Positions 1 to 10,007 of a DNA stretch of 64,000 nt are shown one piece after another. Both the position numbers and the translations under genes were made by a program. The first letter of the stretch is position 1, and every line of letters starts with the position of its first letter. Source of the stretch: Anthostomella pinea (lineage: Eukaryota; Ascomycota; Sordariomycetes; Xylariales; Xylariaceae). The notes under the pieces are model-generated. The model made no database searches and was not told where the DNA came from. It was given only the letters and a program-made list of their open reading frames with translations. The stretch lies in NCBI GenBank assembly GCA_963556695.1, contig CAUWAG010000008.1, positions 1,860,001 through 1,924,000 on the forward strand. The letters are read 5' to 3'.

Positions 1-199
1 TCGTCGCTTTCAAGCGGAAGACGTGTTAGACTGCTGGCGTTAGCCCAGGTTGCTACTCTTGCCGTAAGGGGGGTGGTCGGCGATCCCTCCTGCCTATATC
101 ACCAGCATCCATTGCTTCATTGGGAATAACGTCGCGGTCCTGACAGGACATAGTTGGGTATTAGTCATTGGAACATTCTATCATTTGGTATCAACAAGA

Positions 200-2077
200 C
201 TATACTTCACCCACGGCATCCGCAGCCCCTCCCATGATGTTGCCCGAAGAGTTGACCGCGCTACGGTATTCGCCACGGACAACATCCGTCACCCACGTTC
301 CACGGGGCTTGAGCATGACCTGGCAGGGCGCCGGCTCCGTCATGAAGCCCGTCACGACCATGTCCATGGGATCCACGTCATGCACGCGCTCGAAGTCAAA
401 TGCCCACAGCATACTGGCGACCTGCATGAAGCTGCTGTCGAGCGCAACCCGCCTGCCCATGCAGCTGCGCCGGCCCTGGCCAAACACAGGCAGGGGCAGC
501 GAAGTCCGCAGCTCGCCCTGGCGTGCCGCCGCCGCCGGATCCTCGGGCCCCTGCATATCGCACCCGTCCAGCCAGCGCTCCGGCGCGAACGCGTCGAGGG
601 ACGCCAGGGCGGGATCGAAGACCGCGGCGTCCCGGCCGATGAACCAGGCGTTGGCGAACACGGTCGCCCCCTTGGCGATCCGAGTGCCCTTGTAGTCGTC
701 CGCCTTATCGGCGCGCCGGGGAATGCTCCCCGGCGAGATGGGCCGCCAGCGCATCAGCTCGGAGACTATGCCGTCTATGTAGGGCATGGCGGCGCGGTCT
801 GCAAAGGTGGGCATGCGCTCGCGTCCTACGACGGCGTCTAAGACCGAGTGCGCGCGCGATATGAAGCCCGGGTTCGCCGTGATGGCGGCGACGAAGAGCC
901 AGAGTAGCGCCCGCGGGCTCGTTTCCATCCCCCCTTGGATGGAAGTAGCCAGCATGAAGGCCAGGTCGACGTCCGGCACCTTGTCGGCGCCAGCGTACTT
1001 GGCGGCTACGTTTCGCGCCTGCTTGGTGGCGTTCCAGCCCGGTGCCTTGTCTCCCGCCTCCAGTAGCCGCATGTACAGCCGTGTCTGCTCGGCGTAGAAG
1101 CGGTCGGCGGCGTGGCGCCAGGGCGACAGCGCCGCCGGCAGGTAGCGCAGGGCCGGGATGAAATCTGGCAGGCCCGGGTTAGCGGCTGTGTGGGTTACTC
1201 TCTCCTGGACGTGGACGATCTCGTGGAACAGCGGGTCGTCGGACGTGGCCACGCGGATACCGTAGTGCAGCGTCAGGATGATGCTGGCCTGCGTGCGCTC
1301 GAGCAGCGTGTAGATGTCGGTGCTCGCGACGACGCGCCCACTGCTGTCCCTGGCGAGTTCTAGCAGCTCCTTGACGAGTTGCTTACACTCGAGCTCCATG
1401 ATGGGCTGGTACCGCGGCGCGGCAACGGCACCCAAGCTGGGAGACAAAATGCGGTGGTGGAGTTTGAGATGTTTTGCTATAAGTCAGTATCCACCAAGAC
1501 ACGTTCCGTTCGTTCTCGGTCGAGCCACGTACCTCGTCTATGTCGTGCATCACTATGGAAAATGGTAGTCAGTTTTTACTCATTCTAGACAATTTAGCGA
1601 GGTGCAAGCATTCCGGATGCATGTGTTGAGAGCAGTTGCTCTCGAGACAGGCTCAAATAAGAAATCATTTCCTCCTGAGACATGTCCAAAAAGGGGAACA
1701 AACAACTCCAGAAACTACTGACGGGTGAATTTGGACTGGCCCCGCGCGGCGCCGGTGATCATCTCGATGCTTACGGAGCCGGGCCGGTTGCTGTACCATG
1801 CGCTGCACTGGCTGAGAAGCTCCGTCGCCGCCTCGGCCGTGTTGATGACGACAAGGGGTACAATGCCAAACAGCTTCGGCGTAGCGATTGCGCCCTTCTC
1901 TTTGGACCAGGCATCCCAGCGCAGAAGCGGCTTCTCTATGGGCGATCTGTACAGGTCCCCGATGATGGGCAACTTCAAGAGTGTTTTCTTGCCAGTCGAC
2001 CTGCGCCCTGACGCCACATAGAGGCCGAAGACGAGCGTGAGCAAGCCTAAAACGACGACGTTGGACGTGTCTCCCAT
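200..2077 (-). CDS. Cytochrome P450 monooxygenase, microsomal type
   Basis: Heme-thiolate monooxygenase; the substrate cannot be told. A frame-consistent model has three exons: 2077-1719, a 20-nt microexon 1552-1533, and 1476-200, giving 551 aa. The N-terminus has a single membrane anchor (residues about 5-25) followed by a basic, proline-containing hinge. The last exon carries an I-helix segment (GGMETS), ExxR (ELMRW), PERW, and the heme motif FGQGRRSCMG with the ligand cysteine near residue 465. The length is near the family norm (about 500-540). The segment ILSPSLGAVAAP after the splice is typical of fungal P450s related to O-methylsterigmatocystin oxidoreductase and CYP monooxygenases of secondary metabolism. 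The microexon model spaces the C-helix correctly but lacks the usual WxxxR, so this stretch may be mis-modelled or degenerate. No biosynthetic core gene lies next to it in the window. Confidence 0.8.
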
Positions 2078-2292
2078 TGTGCTTGTGCCGAAGACGCCAC
2101 AATGATAGCAATCCTATCCCTCGATGTTCGGAAGTACAGAAAGAATTCCTCCAACGGACGAACCGTGACACAACAGGAATCTACCGAAGAAAAGGGCAAG
2201 AATGGCAATCTGCATGGCTCGGTGTTGATGCCAAGGGCTTGGATAGTGGTATACCACCCCTGCTTCCCCAGCTCCACGGCCCCCCTTTTCTA

Positions 2293-2999
2293 CTGCCATT
2301 CTCAAGCAGAGTGTCCAGCCTGACTAAGCATTTTACACACACACACACACAATTATAAGCTGGCATCGACTACGATAAAAGTACGTTTTTTAACGATCAC
2401 GCTTTTAAATCAAGGTCGCATATGTCAACCGTGTATGTACCAATAGGCTTAGATCGTACCTATTGGTACATACACGGTTGACATATGCGACCTTGATTTA
2501 AAAGCGTGATCGTTAAAAAACGTACTTTTATCGTAGTTGTTAAAAAATATCGAGGTTTAAAATATCGACCTAGTAATAACGACGATGAAAGTACGATTTA
2601 CAATCGTAACGCTTTTAAATCAACGTTATAAATACCGATCTAATTATATATTAATAGGTACGGCTTAAAGCTATTAATACATATACATATCGATATACAC
2701 GACGTTTTAATGGTATTAACAACGTTAAATACCGTACTTTTATCGTTATTATTTAACGATGTTAACTACATAACCATGCTACTACATTTTTAAAACAACG
2801 TCGCATATATTATTACGTCAATATATTAATAGCCTTAAATTATAGCTAGAAATACATGTACGCAATAACATATGCGACGTCGGCGTGAGAGCGTTATCGT
2901 CACAAAACGTACTTTTTGGCTGTCTGCCGCCAGCTCAACTTTGTGTGTGTGTGTACAGAAAGTTGATGTGGGGCTGGACACTCGGCTTAAGAACGGCAG
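2293..2999. mobile_element. Non-autonomous TIR transposon (MITE-like, TA target site)
   Basis: Terminal inverted repeats of about 130 bp (2293-2424 and 2869-2999) align end to end, starting CTGCC and sharing GAGTGTCCAGCC, a CA/GT microsatellite, AGTACGTTTT and TCGCATATG. They are roughly three-quarters identical by eye. The element is flanked on both sides by TA (2291-2292, 3000-3001), the target duplication of the Tc1/mariner superfamily. The interior is AT-rich and has no coding capacity. Many left/right differences are transitions towards A/T in the left copy, as expected of repeat-induced point mutation (RIP). The superfamily assignment rests only on TA and TIRs. Confidence 0.75.
2369..2537. 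repeat. Perfect 79-bp palindrome with 11-nt spacer
   Basis: Left arm 2369-2447 and right arm 2459-2537 are exact reverse complements over 79 bp, separated by 11 nt. The left arm overlaps the inner part of the left TIR of the surrounding element. Diverged copies of the same module, sharing AAAGTACG and CGCTTTTAAATCAA, recur near 2577-2630, and in inverse orientation near 2728-2760 and 2869-2914. It could extrude as a cruciform. Confidence 0.95.
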
Positions 3000-3477
3000 T
3001 AGACCCTTTGAGGCATGCAATACGCGTACGATGGACCGTCTAAGCGCCGACACGTCCCGGCACCTCGGGTGCCCAATTTCGGTATCATAATTCCACGAAT
3101 AGCGACATACAGTTCTGCAGCAGTTTTCGCAACGCACATGTCAGTTGCTTTCCTACGACGATCGTCTCTTTGCAATTGGCCTGTGCCGCACACCGAGATG
3201 GCCACGATCCCGACGGCGTGGTACCGAGATGACGGACGAATGCATCGCGGTGTTTGCGCGCATGCAAGGTACCGTTATAGTTATACCGGCCGGCCATGAA
3301 CACAAGCTCCCAGCAATGGGCATACCTTTCAGCCTCTAAGCCGCTGAACGTCAGCAGTACCAAATCAAACAGCCACTGCATCGGTGTTTATAATAGGACC
3401 ATGGTGATCGGTCTCAACTTTCCGTTGTTTCTTCTGGTTTCGTTTGACCTGCCTACGCTTTCTCCATATCTTTTACC

Positions 3478-4883
3478 ATGGCAGCCACGTTCCCTATCGT
3501 CACAAGCGCACAGCGCTCTGTGTTCGCTGTCGCCATAATTTTCGCCATTCTGCCGTTCATTGCGGTGGTTCTACGACTCGCAGCTCACAGAGTCGCCCAT
3601 AGAAAACTCGATTCAAGCGACTACTTCATCGTGGCGGCTGCAGTATGTAGCGCTCCCTGCCATTGTGTTAGCTTGTCTTCGTGGCGGTCAGGACTTACCA
3701 CCATCTGCATAGGTCCTCGCTGTCTCTCTAGAAGCCATCAGCATCACCGGTTCGTGGCCCTTGGCATGAACCCTACGTGTAGGAGCTGAGACGGGGGCTT
3801 GAGCTGAAACTGACAGGTGTTATGCATGGTGGTATCGGCTACGGACATGTATGGATATAGCGGCGGAGTATGGGATGGAACCGATAACGAAACTGCTCAA
3901 GGTCAGCATCCGAGGCCCTTAACTCTCACATTGAATTCCAGGCTCCTGACGATCTTCGCAGCTGGTAATTCCTCTTCAGCTTACATGGGCGCTTAGCCTG
4001 AGCTGCACGAAGATCTCCATCTTGTTGCTGTACATGCACGTATTCCCGGTCACGGCGCTGATCTGGACGGCACGCGCTACCATCGTCATCATTATCATGT
4101 GGGCGACGGCCACGATCCTTGCCGGGTTACTGATTTGCAAGCCCCTTGCCTTCAACTGGGACCAGACGATTCCCGGAGGTAGCTGCGGCGACCAGGTCTT
4201 GTCTTTCACCATCACGGGCATCGTCAACCTGATCACTGACATCATGGCTTTGGCGCTGCCGCTGCCGTTCCTCTTCCAGCTGCAGATGAAGCTGTACAAG
4301 AAGGTGGTGCTGATGTGCGTCTTCAGCTTGGGTTTCTTGTGAGTGTCTACCCTTCCGGCTCCCGTACTCGTCTCTTCCTCTTCGAGGCCGGGCCGTTCTC
4401 CCAAGACTTGGGGCCAACGTCCGCACTCACAGAACCTGCGTCGTCAGCGGCTTCCGGATCAAGACGCTCAACACAATGGACTTCGCCGACATCACGTATT
4501 CAATCCCACAAGCCAACATCTTCAGCGGCCTCGAACCGAGCGTCGGTGTCAATCTGGTTTGTGTGCCGCTACTGCGGCCGCTTTTCGGTCGTTCTGGGTA
4601 TTCGAGCTCAGGCACGGCGAATTATAAAGGCGGAAGCGGTTCGGGCATGGTGCCCGGGACCATTGGCAAGGGCAGCAGATTGTTCGAGCCGCTGTCGGAC
4701 GGCTCGAGTCAGTACCGCCTGCGTCCTGTCGGCCCCAAGTACGGCGCCACAATCACGACCACGGAACAGCCCGGTACCGGGGCCACCAGGCACAGCGAGG
4801 ACAGTCATAGCCACGGAAGCGATCCGGCTGGGGACCGGGATAGTAAGGGGATTATGGTTACTCACGAATGGAATGTCTCATAG
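3478..4883 (+). CDS. SAT4/Pth11-type rhodopsin-domain integral membrane protein, possibly disrupted
   Basis: Member of the large fungal family of seven-helix membrane proteins (rhodopsin/SAT4 domain, related to Pth11-like receptors); the ligand is unknown. Visible exons are 3478-3642 (TM1, TM2 start), about 3713-3741, about 3823-3845 (VMHGGIGYGH), 3976-4338 (TKISILLLY, then TM4-TM5 with the CGD loop cysteine), and 4433-4883 (FRIKTLN, then TM7 NIFSGLEPSVGVNLVC and the conserved LLRPLF, followed by a Ser/Gly-rich cytoplasmic tail). The stretch 3846-3975 encodes family-like pieces (MDIAAEYGMEPITKLLK, LLTIFAAG) in different frames with no clean splice between them. In-frame splicing 3845 to 3976 is possible but drops about 25 residues including much of TM3. 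The family call is firm; intactness is doubtful. Confidence 0.65.
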
Positions 4884-5520
4884 GTAGCTAGCCCTCTGGT
4901 ACTTATTAATAATTATAAAAGTAGCTTGCATGCTGAGTAAATAGTAAATGACATGAATTCGTTTTATATACTTGAGACTCTGTGTCGGATTTTTCTGAAT
5001 CGTATTAAAGCTTCAATTGAAAGAAAGGCATGGGGAGGGTATTGGCGGTGCGGGCTGAGCAGCTTGTCGCTGAACAAAATGTCCTCGGTACCACTGTCAA
5101 GGGGGCCTTTTTCTTCCGAGGAGGCACTCCTCAATTGCACCAATTCACTGTGCCTATATCCATGGCGGGCTGGGAGCAGAGTCAACAGTGTAAAGAACTG
5201 ACGAAGGCGTCCATCGCGGCTGGTCGAAACGGTCGCAAAAGCAAAGGGTATCAATTGACCTGCGTAGGACCAATGCCAAAAGGTCTGAATGACTACCTTG
5301 GGTAAAGTGTTGAGACTTTAGATGACAAGGCATCTCAGTGTCACCAAACTGGCGGACCTCTTGACGCAGCCACATGAAACAGGAATGGGGCATCAAAACG
5401 TATTGACTCAATATAGCACTTGAACTAGGAACTTCTCCCGTTTCTGGAAAGGATGGGAGAGTGTATACCCAGAATTTTAGTCGGCGCAGAAGCCATGACA
5501 TAACTTAAGACTAAGCCAAT
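4884..5520. other. Intergenic, convergent 3' flanks
   Basis: This lies between the stops of the SAT4-type gene (+) and the GH16-like gene (-). Short open frames here show no family resemblance and no splice support. AT-rich patches at 4890-4940 look like 3' untranslated or polyadenylation sequence. Nothing else was seen. Confidence 0.5.
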
Positions 5521-6690
5521 CTACCAAAACAACAACGCCATAGACAGCAAGGGTATCCAAAAACCAACCGTGCCGAATAGGCGCACGTAGCCTAGCACCC
5601 CTGAAGCGCCGCCTTGAAGCAACACCGGAGTCCCTATCTTCGTCGTGTCGTCCATGCTACAGACGTTGACGCAAGAAGCTTCAGCTCTCCTCTCGATACG
5701 TTCTAAGGATTCGCCTTCACCGCGCTTGTCTGTCGTCTTCGCTGACCCCGTCGAGTTGTACACGAGCTCGATCCATTGCACTTGGAGGTATGCTTCATTC
5801 CCAACACTCATATTTCCACTCCAGACGCCACCATCAGACCACGCGTTGAAAATGACCATGCTAGGATCTCTGGGGGTTTGGAACTCGATCGAGGCCACAC
5901 TCTCGCCGTCGACATACCACGTGGTGCTCGATGGGTTCCAATCCATTCGGTAGACGGCCCACTCAGTCCAATCCAAGTGCCCCGGATTCGACACATTCCT
6001 GGTGGATGCCGGAATGTCCGAACCTTGAGAGGTATATGAGGGTTGATTCGTGTACTGGACAACGTTTGGCGGATCCATCGTCCTTATCTCAAGATCCGAC
6101 TCTTGTACGTGGGTCAACTGGGTAGGATCGCCAGAATCTTTGTATGTGAACATGGCTGTGACGGCCCCTGGGGCGCCGATCGTTCTGGCGTACATGCGGA
6201 CCGAGGCGTAATGATACGCCTGCGAGATAGATTCAAACTCGGAAGCCGACTGGTAGTCTTCCAGTCTCAACGTTCTCATGGTCATGAAGGTGTCAGATGC
6301 CGGACTCGCGTCTGTATTGTTCTCGATGTAGATGTTATTGGGCGAGTTGACCATCAAGATAGGGGCAGTTCCCGCATCAACCGAATCGCTATTGTTCCAT
6401 GACTGCACTCCCCAATATTCGGTCCAATCATCCGAGAGGAAGTAGTCGCTGGTCGCTAGAGCTTGACTGCTATCGTAAGGGTCTGCGATCGGGCCAGGCA
6501 CGTCCGCGTATTGTGATAATGACCGAAAGTCAAAGAACTTATGTGTAGTGAAATAGTTCGAACTGCTCGCATTGGTGAGGTAACAATCGCATCGATTATC
6601 ACTAGTCTCGGGAAAGGCGATGACGATCCAGGGGAAGAGGGTAAAGAGACTCAAGATCAGCTTTTGTAGGGAGTGTCGATGAGGCGTCAT
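5521..6690 (-). CDS. GH16-like secreted, GPI-anchored glycosidase
   Basis: Single-exon 389-aa protein starting at the ATG at 6690. A signal peptide spans about residues 8-25 (ILSLFTLFPWIVIAF), a cysteine pair follows, and then a concanavalin-like beta-sandwich. ESDLEIR near residue 200 matches the GH16 catalytic signature ExDxE, where the two glutamates act as nucleophile and acid/base. The later DWTEWAVYRMDWNPSSTTW, TWYVDG and MVIFNAWSDGG stretches match the sheet following it in GH16 endo-beta-glucanase/transglycosylase proteins. The C-terminus has a spacer with KR sites and a hydrophobic tail (about residues 365-389) with a small-residue site (GGASG), which suggests GPI anchoring. The likely role is cleaving or remodelling beta-glucan at the cell surface. 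The exact substrate is not determinable. Confidence 0.85.
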   Translation of the reverse strand: MTPHRHSLQKLILSLFTLFPWIVIAFPETSDNRCDCYLTNASSSNYFTTHKFFDFRSLSQYADVPGPIADPYDSSQALATSDYFLSDDWTEYWGVQSWNNSDSVDAGTAPILMVNSPNNIYIENNTDASPASDTFMTMRTLRLEDYQSASEFESISQAYHYASVRMYARTIGAPGAVTAMFTYKDSGDPTQLTHVQESDLEIRTMDPPNVVQYTNQPSYTSQGSDIPASTRNVSNPGHLDWTEWAVYRMDWNPSSTTWYVDGESVASIEFQTPRDPSMVIFNAWSDGGVWSGNMSVGNEAYLQVQWIELVYNSTGSAKTTDKRGEGESLERIERRAEASCVNVCSMDDTTKIGTPVLLQGGASGVLGYVRLFGTVGFWIPLLSMALLFW

Positions 6691-8288
6691 GGCTCCCAGG
6701 TTGTGGTGGCTGTCAACTCAGTCCAGGTACACTGCGCAGCACTCCACGTGATGCCAAAGCATTGGCTTTCAGAAGAACAAGGAACATAAAGCGATCATTT
6801 GGTACAGAACTCTGTCACAGCGTCTTATATTCGGCCAAGCATCTGCCTTCGGTCGAGTGCTGAAAACTGAGGCTGGAAACTTCCAGGACCAAAAGTGGGA
6901 CAAAAAGTAGCTCATATATGGCACTGACCGATCCAACCACCAAATGCAGGTAGACCGTAGCGGAAGGAGAGACACGAACGCCTCTTCGCAGGGCCGAGTC
7001 TCCGTATGTGGTCTTGGTGCGGAGGACGGGGCTGTTAAAGGCACTGCTAGTGCTACTCAAGACACGAAAATAGCAGGTTCCCTTCCCAAGACCAGGGACG
7101 AAAGGGCTCGTTGAGGCATCCCGAGGTCGTGGTCGCTGCTGCCTGCTGGCCAGTTAGGCAGCCTATTTGCAGAATTTATCCGGCGATCCGTCTGTTGGGT
7201 AAATGGTGGCGTTGGGAGGTAACCGGTAACACCTGAGCTTGGAGACGCTGTTGGAGCTAAGCCACGTAATACACCTTCAGCCGTGAGCCTGTATGGGACA
7301 TCTGGATGATGCAGTGGACGACGAATATGTGCAAAGCTGGACAAACCCGATGGTGGGCACAATGGAGCCAATCAAGCATGTTGCCAAAGCCTCATGGCAT
7401 CTTGCGCGACCCTGCTTTGGGTTGTAATGTAACAACGGCAACCAGCAGTGCTTCAAGGCACCTCCGATGTGCAGCTGTGGCCGGGCAAAGAAGACGCCAG
7501 CCTATTTGAGCAGGCGAAATATCCGAATGGTGTGCTCTTTCAATGCGAGCAGCTGCACCTGGACAACGCCACTTGGCGTGGCGCAATGGCGCAATGCAGG
7601 ACCCCATGGAATATTGGAAATATCCCCATCCTGATGAAACCAAGGAGGCATTGAACTTGAAAGTGGACCAACGAACGGTGTTCCAGCCGGGCGGCTACGG
7701 ACAAAGCGTGTGTCTCACGATAGTCCGCCAAGAACGGGGAGAGTGGCCCTGGTGTATGCAGTTGGTATCGAACATTGCAAACCACCGCGGCTGGGAGACA
7801 GGAAATTGAACGGATGGTGTGGCAGGCCAGCAAGATGTGGTGGTAGGTTGGCAATGGAGCCGGCTCAAAGTCATGGAAATGAAGATGGGCCTGGGACGAA
7901 CTTCACAAGCCACCTGCGCACCTATAGCATCGCCCCGTTAGGAGCATACACGTGCAGTCCAGTGCAGGTGGCTGGCCGTGACGGCGTGGGGAGTGGAGTC
8001 CCATACAGGCTCTGCCGGGGTTTACCCGCGTGCCGATAACCGATAACACACCTCGAGAAGCGAAAGACATCTGCAACCTTGGGACTTTGACGATGCATCA
8101 CTCCACCCTTCTTTGACGGTTTGACCTGGGCCTGTCTCAGGATCTGTTCACCTGCAACTGACGACCACACTGTTATAAGCCCAATCGCCGCGCCCTCATC
8201 AGCCAGCATGTATCCTTCCAACGCCCAATCTCCGCCTCACTCGTAGACGCTTGCAATAACCATTTCTTAGACTCTGAATCTTCGCAAC
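6691..8288. other. Divergent intergenic region, no gene seen
   Basis: 1.6 kb between the starts of the GH16-like gene (-) and the WW-domain gene (+). It contains several short overlapping open frames without recognisable domains, signal peptides or splice-consistent partners. It presumably holds both promoters. No repeat or RNA gene was found by eye. Confidence 0.4.
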
Positions 8289-9155
8289 ATGCCCTCAAAA
8301 CCTACATCACCCGGGCCGTCTGATGTGACCGCCGATCTGCCGAAGGGTAGCAGCAGCACCTCAGACGAGCCCCTGCCAGCACAAGATCCGACGACCCAAG
8401 CTGCAGATCATGATGACCATGCTGCGATCAAGCCAGCTGCTGGTAGCGAGGACCACGCGCGGGACTCCTCATCGTCATCGTCATCGTCATCGTCATCCCC
8501 GAGCTCGCAAGAATCTGGCGAAGCATCACCTGTAGACCCAGCCGACGCTGCCTCGAATGCGCCTCCCTTTCCAAACGAGCCTCCACCTGCTACAGAAGAC
8601 GATGGATGGGACTTCCATTGGGATGCGTCGCACCAAGCGTACTTCTTCCACAACCGCATCACCAACGAGTCTACATGGGAAAACCCCCGACAGTCCAAGA
8701 GCAACCCAGCCGCCAGTCAGAATACACAACTTCAAACTCCGCCTACCACCGCCGCCCTCCCCCCAAATGAAGAACTTCCTGCAGGTGGTTACAACCCAGC
8801 CATCCACGGCGATTACGACCCGAATGCCTGGTATGCCCAGAAGGCCGACGTGAGCGTTGGGCAACAGCCGACAGTAGATTCAGCAGCTGCATATGCCGCA
8901 ATGGGTTCCTTCAATCGCTTCACTGGCCGATGGCAGGGCGCCGATCAAGATCCGGAACGTCATACCGATGAAGCAAAATCAAAGCGGCAAATGAACGCTT
9001 TCTTTGATGTCGATGCTGCAGCAAATTCACATGATGGCCGCAGTCTCAAAGCTGAGCGATCTGGGAAGAAGCCAAGCAAGTCGGAATTGAAGCAGTTCAA
9101 GGAGAAGCGCCGGGCAAAGAAGGAGGAGAGACGGAGAGCATGGCTGAGAGACTAG
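8289..9155 (+). CDS. WW-domain protein
   Basis: Single-exon 288-aa protein. The first about 95 residues are low-complexity and acidic/serine-rich, including a run of serines encoded by TCA/TCG triplets at 8468-8500. One WW domain follows at about residues 98-130 (DGWDFHWDASHQAYFFHNR, then STWENP), with both signature tryptophans and the closing proline. After a linker comes a conserved-looking block FNRFTGRWQG, then a strongly basic C-terminus (KKPSKSELKQFKEKRRAKKEERRR), which is a plausible nuclear localisation or RNA-binding tail. WW domains bind proline-rich ligands. The basic tail suggests a nuclear, perhaps splicing-related adaptor, but that is inference. Confidence 0.85.
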   Translation: MPSKPTSPGPSDVTADLPKGSSSTSDEPLPAQDPTTQAADHDDHAAIKPAAGSEDHARDSSSSSSSSSSSPSSQESGEASPVDPADAASNAPPFPNEPPPATEDDGWDFHWDASHQAYFFHNRITNESTWENPRQSKSNPAASQNTQLQTPPTTAALPPNEELPAGGYNPAIHGDYDPNAWYAQKADVSVGQQPTVDSAAAYAAMGSFNRFTGRWQGADQDPERHTDEAKSKRQMNAFFDVDAAANSHDGRSLKAERSGKKPSKSELKQFKEKRRAKKEERRRAWLRD

Positions 9156-10007
9156 GTGTACATCTGATTTTTGGGAAAGGACTTTTGCGATTGACTACCT
9201 TTGCTACTACCATGGCTTGCCAATCACTGACCGGACCTGGATAGCTGCATGATGCATATGGGCAGGCGTTGTTGGTTGGCGATTTACTACAGGAATCCAA
9301 GCCGCGGGTGCTGCGTGGAGCATTACCCGGAACAGCATGTGGAGGATCGGTAAGAGACCTTTGCATGCTGCAGGGCATCCGGGAACCGGTTTGAATACCG
9401 ATCATTGGTTGAGTCGAGCCGGAGATCTGGAAACACCTTCCCAACTTGCATAGTTGACGAGAATACCCCCACGATTGTATATGTAGAGAATAAGCTGGCC
9501 GTTTGCTACAATAGAGCAAACACATACATGATGATCCGCGAGCACGTACTTGGGAATTCATCATTTGTTTAATGTACCTATCTACCATCATATACCTACA
9601 CTGTACGTGCCAAAAAGACGAATCGCCTCTCCCTCTCCACGTTGTGCTTTGTGTACTTTGTGAACTATCGACTAGGTACACTTATGTGAAATGGCTATAT
9701 GCTTGGAATATCATCGTTGAAACAACCACCCCATCTACATACGGTTCACCAGGGCGTCCGACGTCTTTCCACGGGAGAATATCGGTCAGGACGCTAGGAG
9801 ACAGTTTTTTTGCTTCTCAGACACAGCGAGTTGAATCACGTTTTAACTTTTCGCACATTCATTTAGATAGGCACTGGGCATGTCTTCTATCTCATTTTAC
9901 CCGGGACAACGAACCACCACAATGCTCAATGCACCGAATTGACCGAATGCCCCTTCGCCACCACCTCCATTACACATACTCGGCTACGGACCCTACTGGT
10001 CACCCTC
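9156..10007. other. Convergent 3' intergenic region
   Basis: 852 nt between the 3' ends of the WW-domain gene (+) and RIX1 (-). Open frames here lack family features. AT-rich stretches at 9470-9600 are compatible with 3' ends. No RNA gene or repeat was seen. Confidence 0.4.

Noticed and set aside
2336..2352. CA repeat as an independent microsatellite
   Set aside because: It is part of the left TIR; its partner GT repeat sits at the matching place in the right TIR.
5030..5305. 91-aa open frame on the plus strand between convergent genes
   Set aside because: No family similarity and no promoter or intron support; in probable 3' untranslated sequence.
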